From: a bacterium
Lineage (GTDB): Bacteria; Ratteibacteria; UBA8468
DNA length: 7,533 bases
Assembly: GCA_030637775.1 (NCBI GenBank)
Contig: DAOWFY010000103.1
Coordinates: forward strand, 1-7,533
Direction of reading: 5' to 3'
The notes beneath the pieces were generated by a model. The model was given only the letters and a program-made list of their open reading frames with translations. It had not been told where the DNA came from and searched no databases. The position numbers and the translations under genes are program-made. Of this stretch, positions 1 to 5,446 are shown in pieces (position 1 is the first letter of the stretch; each line of letters starts with the position of its first letter).

Positions 1-1
1 C

Positions 2-586
2 AATCCGAGACTATGGCGGGTTGGATTATCTTATCTATCCCTTGGTCTTGTTAGCTTTGGATTTGTCTATTGGGTTCCAACCTATATGTATGAGGTTCAA
101 GGAGTCAGTATCGCCAATGCGGCTACCAAGAGCATCCTATTTCCTCTGGCGGGGGCAGCCGGCGCATTAACCGCGGGCTGGGCGACAGATAAGTTCTTCG
201 CATCCAGAAGAACACCGATAATTGTTCTTATGGCCGTTTTGGCCGGTATCTTCATCTTGCTTTATCCAAGGATTCCGGTTGGAAATAATTTTTTAAGCCT
301 ACTCTGTCTGGCCATCATAGGCTTTATGGCCTTCGGAGCTCATACCACAATGGTAACCGTTATTCCTATGGATTATGGAACAAGGAAGGCTGCGGCCTCT
401 GCTGCGGGATTTATTGATGCATTGGGTTATGTAGGAGCAACTATCGCTGGGGTAGGGACGGGTTGGTTGGTGGATAATTACGGTTGGAATCCTGCGTTTT
501 ATTTTTGGGCCGCTGCTGCTTTCATTGCCCCCCTCCCAATGTTGCGGTTATGGAAATACAGCCCGCCTAAGACCAAATATATGTGA
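2..586 (+). CDS. MFS permease of the organophosphate:phosphate antiporter type, C-terminal part
   Basis: The frame is open from the left edge of the window, so this is the last 194 residues of a longer inner-membrane protein; the true start lies outside. The segment carries about five to six hydrophobic helices. The loop GWATDKFF followed by basic residues (SRR) is the MFS D-K/R-type loop between helices. The stretch KAAASAAGFIDALGYVGA and the following GWLVDNYGW closely resemble the C-terminal half of GlpT/UhpT proteins (KAAGTAAGF...GYLGG...DFFGW as I recall it). Members exchange phosphorylated sugars, glycerol-3-phosphate or related organophosphates for phosphate; the substrate here cannot be told because the N-terminal half is absent. 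The gene ends 5 bp before the convergent HTH gene, with no room for a conventional terminator between them. Family call is solid; OPA subfamily is likely. Confidence 0.85.
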   Translation, partial: NPRLWRVGLSYLSLGLVSFGFVYWVPTYMYEVQGVSIANAATKSILFPLAGAAGALTAGWATDKFFASRRTPIIVLMAVLAGIFILLYPRIPVGNNFLSLLCLAIIGFMAFGAHTTMVTVIPMDYGTRKAAASAAGFIDALGYVGATIAGVGTGWLVDNYGWNPAFYFWAAAAFIAPLPMLRLWKYSPPKTKYM

Positions 587-591
587 CACAG

Positions 592-1110
592 TTATTCTAT
601 TTCTAATCTTATTTTTCCTCCGAGCCGAGTAATGAATCTTCTTAAAGTATTGAGGGAAATATTTTCTCCGCCTTTTTCAATTCGAGAGACCATCTGTTGA
701 GAAATATTTAGTTTTTTTGCTAAATCAATCTGGGTCATACTTTTTTGTAGTCGTAGTCTTTTAACCTGACTTCCTATCTCCTCGAAAAGGGTATCCGGTC
801 TTTTTTGCTCCCTTAATTTAATTGATACCCCTTTTTTCTTTAATTTCTCTAAAACTGTCTCATAGATAGCCTGCCAGAACTCAATACGAGGATTATTCCA
901 GGAATCCTTGCGCATCCTCCTCTTTATCCTTGGCCAGAAACGGCAGAAATTAAGAGGAGAAATATATTCCTTCAAAACCTCAGAAGGAGAATTCTTACGT
1001 GCCAAGAGTAAAGATACAAGAGGAATAAATTGATTATCCTCCGGGTTGGATAAGATATGCTTGACTTTATAGTCAGAAATCTTTCTGTCCCATAGCCAAT
1101 CTCTCTTCAT
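592..1110 (-). CDS. Xre-family HTH protein, probable antitoxin/repressor of the AbiEii-type module
   Basis: This 172-residue protein has two parts. Residues about 111-170 form a Cro/C1-type helix-turn-helix: EIGSQVKRLRLQKSMTQIDLAKKLNISQQMVSRIEKG contains the characteristic MTQ..LA..L.ISQ..VSRIE pattern. Residues 1-105 are a helical, basic and tryptophan-rich domain (LWD at 6-8, CRFWPRIKRR at 56-65, FWQAIYE at 78-84); it loosely recalls small domains found with AbiEii-type toxins, but I cannot assign it firmly. The ATG overlaps the stop of the upstream nucleotidyltransferase gene in an ATGA (1107-1110), so the two are translationally coupled. Inferred role: it neutralises the nucleotidyltransferase and binds the paired palindromes at 1836-1888 to repress the operon. 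The order, toxin first and HTH second, is the reverse of classical AbiEi-AbiEii. Base composition is AT-rich like its partner, which would fit a transferred module. Confidence 0.8.
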   Translation of the reverse strand: MKRDWLWDRKISDYKVKHILSNPEDNQFIPLVSLLLARKNSPSEVLKEYISPLNFCRFWPRIKRRMRKDSWNNPRIEFWQAIYETVLEKLKKKGVSIKLREQKRPDTLFEEIGSQVKRLRLQKSMTQIDLAKKLNISQQMVSRIEKGGENISLNTLRRFITRLGGKIRLEIE

Positions 1111-1826
1111 ATAAAATCAACCTCTCTCCTAATTAATTTATCAATCTCCTTTTTAAAATGTCGTTCTATATTCTGATAATCAGGTTTTCTCTTTGTTTTT
1201 AAATCTAATAGACTACTTTTCATTGCGAATCTATCATAAGTGCGGAACCATCTGATTAGCCCTTCTCGTCTAACCTGGTCGCAGTAGTGAAAGGCAAAAT
1301 CTGACAAAGGTGTGCAGGTCTGAGATAGAAAGAAGAGGTCATAGAAATCCTTCGGTTCCTGACGGCCAGTAATAATCTTACGACCAATAATATTTCTCCT
1401 TTCAATAAAACCAACTATAGCATATATCTTTCTGAGATAGATATCTTGGATGGAAAGTACAGGAATCCCATTTACAATATTTAGTGGGCGAATAAGTTTT
1501 AGATAATCTTCAACAAAATCAACTCTCAGTACCTGGTTTTTTGTTAAAGAGATATTATAGATCATCATTTTTGCTTTCTCTTTTTTAGTTTGCTCAGCAA
1601 TAAGTTCCACTTTTTTCTTAAGTCCTTTTGCGATTATCTCTCTTATCTTTTCAACTCTTAGAGGAAGAAAATTTTGTGTGAAAAAATCAAGGTCATCAGA
1701 ATCTCTATGTTGAAAATAAAAGCGAGAAAGGGCAGTTCCCCCAGCAAGATAAAAATCTTTAATCCTTCCCGATAACAGCTTTAATACTTTTTCCTGATAA
1801 TCTATCAGAGAGATTTTTTTACCCAT
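1107..1826 (-). CDS. AbiEii-type nucleotidyltransferase (putative toxin)
   Basis: The protein is 239 residues from the ATG at 1826. It carries the minimal nucleotidyltransferase signature of the AbiEii/DUF1814 family: AGGTALSRFYF at about residues 28-38, then HRDSDDLDFF at 40-49, with D45 and D47 the likely metal-binding pair. A second conserved block, RVDFVEDYL, lies near the middle (R about 105). The late block GRQEPKDFYDLFFL (about 154-167) matches the K-D-x-x-D-L element of the family. Family members such as AbiEii and MenT transfer nucleotides onto RNA targets and arrest growth or abort phage infection. The frame could open at a TTG at 1862 or an ATG at 1835, but both lie within or upstream of the promoter hexamers, so ATG 1826 is preferred. 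No Shine-Dalgarno precedes it, consistent with a leaderless mRNA. It is followed with a 4-bp overlap by the HTH gene. A non-toxic housekeeping nucleotidyltransferase cannot be excluded. Confidence 0.85.
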   Translation of the reverse strand: MGKKISLIDYQEKVLKLLSGRIKDFYLAGGTALSRFYFQHRDSDDLDFFTQNFLPLRVEKIREIIAKGLKKKVELIAEQTKKEKAKMMIYNISLTKNQVLRVDFVEDYLKLIRPLNIVNGIPVLSIQDIYLRKIYAIVGFIERRNIIGRKIITGRQEPKDFYDLFFLSQTCTPLSDFAFHYCDQVRREGLIRWFRTYDRFAMKSSLLDLKTKRKPDYQNIERHFKKEIDKLIRREVDFI

Positions 1827-1833
1827 AAACAAC

Positions 1834-1862
1834 ATTATACAACTTATATGTTGTAAAGTCAA
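1834..1862 (-). promoter_or_regulatory. Near-consensus sigma70 promoter of the toxin-antitoxin module
   Basis: Read on the minus strand, TTGACT (1862-1857) is followed by exactly 17 bp and then TATAAT (1839-1834). This is 5/6 and 6/6 match to the -35 and -10 consensus with the ideal spacer. Seven bases (GTTGTTT) separate the -10 from the A of ATG 1826, so the predicted first transcribed base is the start codon itself. The spacer is largely a palindrome, so repressor binding would directly occlude polymerase. Confidence 0.8.
1836..1857. repeat. Operator-like palindrome, promoter-proximal copy of a 22-bp direct repeat
   Basis: The core TACAACTTATATGTTGTA (1838-1855) has perfect 6-bp inverted arms TACAAC/GTTGTA around a 6-bp centre. 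It occupies the promoter spacer and overlaps the -10 hexamer. The same 22 bases recur without mismatch at 1867-1888. Probable binding site of the Xre-type protein encoded at 592-1110 (inference). Confidence 0.75.
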
Positions 1863-1866
1863 ATCC

Positions 1867-1888
1867 TATACAACTTATATGTTGTAAA
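1867..1888. repeat. Operator-like palindrome, distal copy of the 22-bp direct repeat
   Basis: Identical to 1836-1857, with the palindromic core at 1869-1886. It lies just upstream of the -35 hexamer. The centre-to-centre distance is 31 bp, close to three helical turns, placing both sites on one face of the DNA, as expected for cooperative binding of two repressor dimers. It falls between the end of dinG and the module promoter. Confidence 0.75.
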
Positions 1889-1908
1889 AAGAGAATTTAC
1901 TTCAGATC

Positions 1909-3864
1909 TTATTCTACAATGAGTTGGCACTTGGGGAGGGAGGAGAGAAAACTTTTACCATAAAACTTGGTTAGAACTCTACTATCTAGAATAACTACAA
2001 TTCCTTTATCCGTTTTATTGCGGATCAGGCGACCAAATCCCTGTCTCAGTTTGATAATTGCTTCCGGAAGGGAATATTCCAAAAAAGCATTGCCATTTCT
2101 TTTTTCAATCGCTTCAATTCTTGCCTCAATTAAAGGATGGTCCGGAACGGCAAAGGGCAGTTTAGTAATGATGACATTGCTTAAAGATTCTCCGGCCACA
2201 TCCACTCCCATCCAGAAACTCTCTGTGCCAAAAAGGACAGAATTTATATCCTTCTTGAATGCTTCTAACATCCTGTGTCGGGGCATTCCATTTCCCTGAA
2301 GAAAGGAGTTAATTTTTCTTTCCTGCAAAGTGGGCAAAACCTTCTTGTATACCCTATCCATAACCTTATAGTTAGTAAAGAGGACAAAGGCTTTCCCTCC
2401 TGACAGTTCTAAGTAATGTTTTATCTTTTCTGCCAGCGCTCTTTCATATTCTTGCTCTGTCTGGGAGGGTGTTCCCTGACAAAGATAAAGTCTAACCTGT
2501 TTTTCATAATTAAAGGGGGAGCCCAGCAAAAGCTCCTTTGTTTCTTTCAAACCAGTTCTTTCTTTAAAGAAGGCAAATGAATTGTTTACGCCTAAGGTAG
2601 CGGAAGTCATAATAATTGGTTTCACTTCTTTAAATAGATATTCCTGAAGGTGAGCGGCAACATTGATGGGAGAGGAAAAAAGAGCGATACGGGCATACCT
2701 TCTTCTTTTAGCTAATTCTACCCAGTAGACATAGTCCTTCAGGGATTGATTCAAGATAATTCTTATCTCTGTGGCTAAAGAAGAACAGCGTTTTATAGAG
2801 GAGGTAATCTCTACCTCCTCCTCCTTACTCTCGGCAGTTGCTCTCCTCTTGAGAAGGATTTTCGCAATCTCCTCCAGATGTAAGGAGATTCTGTTCTCTA
2901 CGAAATTGGGTATCTTGATTCTTTTCGTCTCCTCTTTTTTCATCCAATCCTCTATCTCCTGGAAAAAGATTTTTGCTTCCTCCTTAACTACCTCAATGTA
3001 ATTAAGAACTTCTTTATTGAGTTTCAAGGTAGTTAAAAATCCTCCAAAGGAATCCCTTTGGGACCCTTTCCGGTGCGAAAGGGAATTGAGGAGATAACTT
3101 ACCCGAAAATTACTGAGCTCTATCCCCAAATGCTCACTGGCAATCTTCTCCAGATTATGCGCCTCATCGAGAACTGCCGGCTTATAAGGAGGCAGAAGGC
3201 TCTGTTTTTCAATCCTTAGGGCCAAATCGGAGAAGAAAAAATGATGGTTAACGATAAAGAGGTTTGCCTGATATAACTTCTTTCTTGCTCTTTTAAAGAA
3301 GCATTTTTCTTGGTAAGGGCATTTTTTTCCCAGGCAGTTGTCCTGCTCGCAGCAGACCTTATCCCAGACTTTAGAGGATGGAACCCGGGGTATATCGGAA
3401 AGAGTTCCCTCGACGGTAACCGCACTCCATTCCTTAACAAGAGCCAGCGCGGCAAATTCATTCTCATTTTCGAAAAGTTCTCCCTGGGTCTCTGAGGTCC
3501 GGGCTAAACGCCGGAGACAAAGATAATTACTTCGACCTTTGGCAATGGCTACCTTAAAGGAAAAGGGAATGACCTTTTGTAAAAAGGGGATATCCTTTTC
3601 CATCAGTTGCTCCTGCAAATTGATGGTATAGGTGGAGATAACCACCCTTTCCTTTGTCTGGTTGATATAGTCAATTAAAGGAACCAAATAGGCAAAACTC
3701 TTTCCTGTTCCGGTGCCAGCCTCCACTACCAAATTCCTTCCCTCGCTGATGCAGTTTTCTATTGCTTTAGCCATTCTTATCTGCTGGGTCCGATATTCAT
3801 AGTTAGGAAATTCTCTGGCAATAAAACCTTCTTCCCTAAATATCTCCTCCAACCTTTGACTCAT
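1909..3864 (-). CDS. dinG: DinG/XPD-family ATP-dependent DNA helicase with Fe-S cluster
   Basis: This is a complete superfamily 2 helicase of 651 residues, a normal length for bacterial DinG-like proteins. In order: the Q-like motif RTQQIRMA (25-32), Walker A AGTGTGKS (49-56), four cysteines fitting the Fe-S cluster (C116 in GRSNYLC, then C177-x4-C182-x5-C188, the spacing I recall for E. coli DinG), the NHHFFFSDL block (206-214), DEAH (233-236), SATLG (421-425), FTNY (496-499), GTESFWMGVDVAGE (546-559) and the arginine-finger motif QGFGRLIR (608-615). Family members unwind DNA 5' to 3', resolving R-loops, D-loops or G-quadruplexes and assisting repair in the cytoplasm. I see no N-terminal exonuclease domain. 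Start: ATG at 3864; no Shine-Dalgarno precedes it, but an extended -10 sits 6 bp upstream. It is divergent from the sir2 remnant; its 3' end lies 23 bp before the outer operator of the toxin-antitoxin module, with no clear terminator between. Confidence 0.95.
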   Translation of the reverse strand: MSQRLEEIFREEGFIAREFPNYEYRTQQIRMAKAIENCISEGRNLVVEAGTGTGKSFAYLVPLIDYINQTKERVVISTYTINLQEQLMEKDIPFLQKVIPFSFKVAIAKGRSNYLCLRRLARTSETQGELFENENEFAALALVKEWSAVTVEGTLSDIPRVPSSKVWDKVCCEQDNCLGKKCPYQEKCFFKRARKKLYQANLFIVNHHFFFSDLALRIEKQSLLPPYKPAVLDEAHNLEKIASEHLGIELSNFRVSYLLNSLSHRKGSQRDSFGGFLTTLKLNKEVLNYIEVVKEEAKIFFQEIEDWMKKEETKRIKIPNFVENRISLHLEEIAKILLKRRATAESKEEEVEITSSIKRCSSLATEIRIILNQSLKDYVYWVELAKRRRYARIALFSSPINVAAHLQEYLFKEVKPIIMTSATLGVNNSFAFFKERTGLKETKELLLGSPFNYEKQVRLYLCQGTPSQTEQEYERALAEKIKHYLELSGGKAFVLFTNYKVMDRVYKKVLPTLQERKINSFLQGNGMPRHRMLEAFKKDINSVLFGTESFWMGVDVAGESLSNVIITKLPFAVPDHPLIEARIEAIEKRNGNAFLEYSLPEAIIKLRQGFGRLIRNKTDKGIVVILDSRVLTKFYGKSFLSSLPKCQLIVE

Positions 3865-3870
3865 GGGTTA

Positions 3871-3879
3871 ATATTACCA
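3871..3879 (-). promoter_or_regulatory. Candidate extended -10 element of dinG (leaderless start)
   Basis: On the minus strand TGGTAATAT fits an extended -10 (TGn plus a 5/6 hexamer). Only the six bases TAACCC lie between it and the ATG at 3864, so transcription would begin at or next to the start codon. The -35 position holds TTCCTC, a poor match. The lack of any Shine-Dalgarno before the ATG supports the reading, but AT-rich DNA makes such hexamers common. Confidence 0.4.
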
Positions 3880-3903
3880 TAAAATATATCTTTGAGGAAG
3901 ATC

Positions 3904-4553
3904 ATGGAAGAAGGAGTTATTAAGGAAATCTTAAAAGCAAAAAGGATGGTTGCCCTTACCGGCTTAGGTATCTCGGCAGAAAGTGGCATTCCAACATTTC
4001 GGGGAAGGGGAGGGCTCCCGTCCGGTGGACGGGATGGGGGGCTCTGGGAAAAATATAATCCTTCTGTCTATGCTAATATCCCTGGGTTATCTCGGGCTCT
4101 TTTCACTAAACCGGAGAAAGTGATGGTAACCTCTATCGCTGGCAGTGCTTAAAATGCTGCAAGGAGCAAATCTTCTCCAAAGAAAAATTGAACTCTTTTC
4201 TGAATTCTCTCAGTCAGGTGAGATCCTCCCGGTTAAGCATTATGAAAAGTTTCCGTAAATTTTCTCAATGCAGTTGTAAAGGTAGAATCCGACCGAGCAT
4301 CGTTTTCTTTGGAGAGATTCTCCCTGCCAATCAGTTCCTAAAAGCAGAAAAGGCAATATCAAACTGCGACCTTTTACTTCTGGTTGGAACCTCCGGGATT
4401 GTTCAGCCGGCAGCCAACCTTCCCTTCTTAGCTAAAGGAGCGGGAGCAAGGATTATTGAAATTAATCCCGAAAGAACCGAACTTTCTTATCTCTGCGATG
4501 ATACAATTCTTGGCGCCGCCAGCAAAATCCTGCCGAAATTATTCGTTCCCTGA
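3904..4553 (+). pseudogene. Sir2 (sirtuin) NAD-dependent protein deacylase, disrupted by an internal deletion and frameshift
   Basis: The N-terminal fragment has the sirtuin NAD-binding signature, [16 protein letters not shown] (about residues 19-34; normally TGAGIS), ending at KPEKV near 4122. The frame then runs to a TAA at 4150-4152. In another frame, from about 4122 to 4553, the rest of a sirtuin continues: [12 protein letters not shown] with the first zinc-type cysteine pair, QCSC with the second, RIRPSIVFFGEILP, LLLVGTSGIVQPAANLP and IIEINPERTELS. The junction falls between 4122 and 4123, where HGN would be read if one C were restored. About 55 codons are missing, covering the Asn/His block (TQNxD..H) and the first base of the catalytic His codon. 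Intact sirtuins remove acyl groups from lysines using NAD+. The start is ATG 3904, with GAGGA at 3894-3898. A second irregularity lies at 4200-4256, where another frame reads SGEILPVKHYEKFP, more sirtuin-like than the in-line one. Motifs are otherwise intact, suggesting recent loss. The downstream half could be translated but would not be an active enzyme. Confidence 0.85.
4012..4044. repeat. 27-bp in-frame palindromic insertion in the sir2 remnant, flanked by 6-bp direct repeats
   Basis: A perfect hairpin, TCCCGTCC-GGT-GGACGGGA (4016-4034, 8-bp arms), sits between two copies of GGGCTC at 4012-4017 and 4039-4044. The offset is 27 bp, exactly nine codons. Sirtuins normally read FRGxGGLW here; this one reads FRGRGGL, then nine extra residues, then W. 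It looks like a small palindromic element that inserted with a 6-bp duplication, or a slippage product. Origin is inference. Confidence 0.5.
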
Positions 4554-4557
4554 GTTC

Positions 4558-4586
4558 TTGACATATCGATGTCATAATGCTGTAAT
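4558..4586 (+). promoter_or_regulatory. Promoter of the thymidylate synthase-miaA pair with overlapping dyad
   Basis: TTGACA (4558-4563) is a perfect -35; 17 bp later TGTAAT (4581-4586) matches the -10 at 5/6 and is preceded by TGC (4578-4580), an extended -10. The predicted start of transcription is near 4593, giving a leader of only about 5 bases before ATG 4598. The dyad TGACAT-ATCG-ATGTCA (4559-4574) overlaps the -35 and the spacer and could be an operator; no regulator can be named. Confidence 0.6.
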
Positions 4587-4597
4587 TGAGAGGGAGA

Positions 4598-5446
4598 ATG
4601 AATATTCCAATTCTTAAGGTAGAGGGAAAGGGGATCGCCGAGGTTTGGGAGAAAGGTATTCTTAAACTATGGGAAAAAGGTGCTCAGATTAAGACAGAAT
4701 ATGACAATCCCAAGGATCCACCCAGCAAAGACGGGACAATGATGATGCTGATCAGGGAACCTTTTGCTGAACCCAGGATTCATCTTGCCTTTCCCGGTGG
4801 ATTGGAGGATTTGGAGAAGTATCGGCAGGAAGTAGTTCTTGGTATTCATGATAAATGGATTAATCCCAAAGAAGGCTCCTGGACCTATACCTACCATGAT
4901 CGACTTTTTAATTACTCCCAAAGGATTAATCAGATAGATTATATCGTGAAAAAATTATCCAAGTCGGAATATTCTCGGAGGGCGCAGGCAATTACCTGGA
5001 TTCCATCAATTGACCCTCCGACAGATGACCCTCCGTGCTTGCAGAGAATCTGGTGCCGCATTGTTAAGGAGAAGGGGAGATTGTTCTTAAATATGCATAC
5101 TCATTGGAGAAGCCGTGATGCCTACCGAGCAGCATTTATGAACATTTTTGGCCTTACGGAACTGCAGAAATCCATCTGTGAAAAAATCTCAGAGCAAAGA
5201 AAGGAGAAGGTCCTTGTAGGTCACTATTTAGATATCTCCGATTCCTATCATATCTATGGCTCCAATTTTGATGATTTCAAAGAACGGTTCTTAAAACTGC
5301 AAAAGAAAAGAAGATTTTATGATCAGGAAAGAACCATGAGCCGGACAATGAGGAGCGATGACCCCGCAGCCATTGCCGGTTTTGAATATGGCAGGAAATT
5401 ACTGGAGATGGAGCAGAAGACCGGAAAGAGAGGAGCCACATTTTGA
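4598..5446 (+). CDS. Thymidylate synthase-family protein, methanogen-like branch
   Basis: This 282-residue protein has the ThyA-fold active site. RR at 127-128 would bind phosphate. The catalytic cysteine is C147 in DDPPCLQRIWCRI, where classical ThyA has PPCH, so the usual neighbouring His is Leu. HTHWRSRDAYRAAFMNIFGLTELQ (168-190) holds the RSxD element and Asn182, equivalent to the Asn that selects dUMP over dCMP. DSYHIY (215-220) matches the H-x-Y nucleotide contact. It should methylate dUMP to dTMP with methylene-folate or a related pterin; a hydroxymethylase is less likely given Asn182. The spacing and the PPCL motif resemble methanogen-type enzymes rather than E. coli ThyA, from memory only. 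Start: ATG 4598 with AGAGGGAG just upstream (4589-4596); an in-frame TTG at 4586 is part of the -10 region and is rejected. Its TGA overlaps the TTG start of miaA. Confidence 0.85.
   Translation: MNIPILKVEGKGIAEVWEKGILKLWEKGAQIKTEYDNPKDPPSKDGTMMMLIREPFAEPRIHLAFPGGLEDLEKYRQEVVLGIHDKWINPKEGSWTYTYHDRLFNYSQRINQIDYIVKKLSKSEYSRRAQAITWIPSIDPPTDDPPCLQRIWCRIVKEKGRLFLNMHTHWRSRDAYRAAFMNIFGLTELQKSICEKISEQRKEKVLVGHYLDISDSYHIYGSNFDDFKERFLKLQKKRRFYDQERTMSRTMRSDDPAAIAGFEYGRKLLEMEQKTGKRGATF
5428..5435 (+). promoter_or_regulatory. Shine-Dalgarno that fixes the TTG start of miaA
   Basis: GAGAGGAG lies 7 bases before TTG 5443, inside the end of the thymidylate synthase gene. No ATG or GTG is available before the P-loop, which begins at residue 11, so this strong site and the TTGA overlap define an unusual TTG start with translational coupling. 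Confidence 0.7.

Noticed and set aside
1836-1888. Two identical repeats as a minimal CRISPR array
   Set aside because: Only two copies, 9 bp apart edge to edge, each a palindrome fitting a promoter; no spacer-sized gap and no cas genes nearby.
1967-2299. Open frame of 110 codons on the plus strand within dinG
   Set aside because: Antisense to the conserved helicase C-terminal motifs; composition typical of a reverse-strand shadow.
3053-3083. Hairpins in dinG (TCCCTTTGGGA, and CCCTTTC/GAAAGGG around CGGTGC)
   Set aside because: Short arms with a larger loop, in a normal coding region of the helicase, with no flanking duplication and no evident extra residues; kept only as a note beside the sir2 and miaA palindromes.
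4188-4553. The 121-codon downstream half of sir2 as an independent gene
   Set aside because: Its frame is open and sirtuin-like well upstream of its first start codon, back to the deletion junction at 4122, and it lacks the NAD-binding N-terminal part, so it is a remnant rather than a gene of its own.
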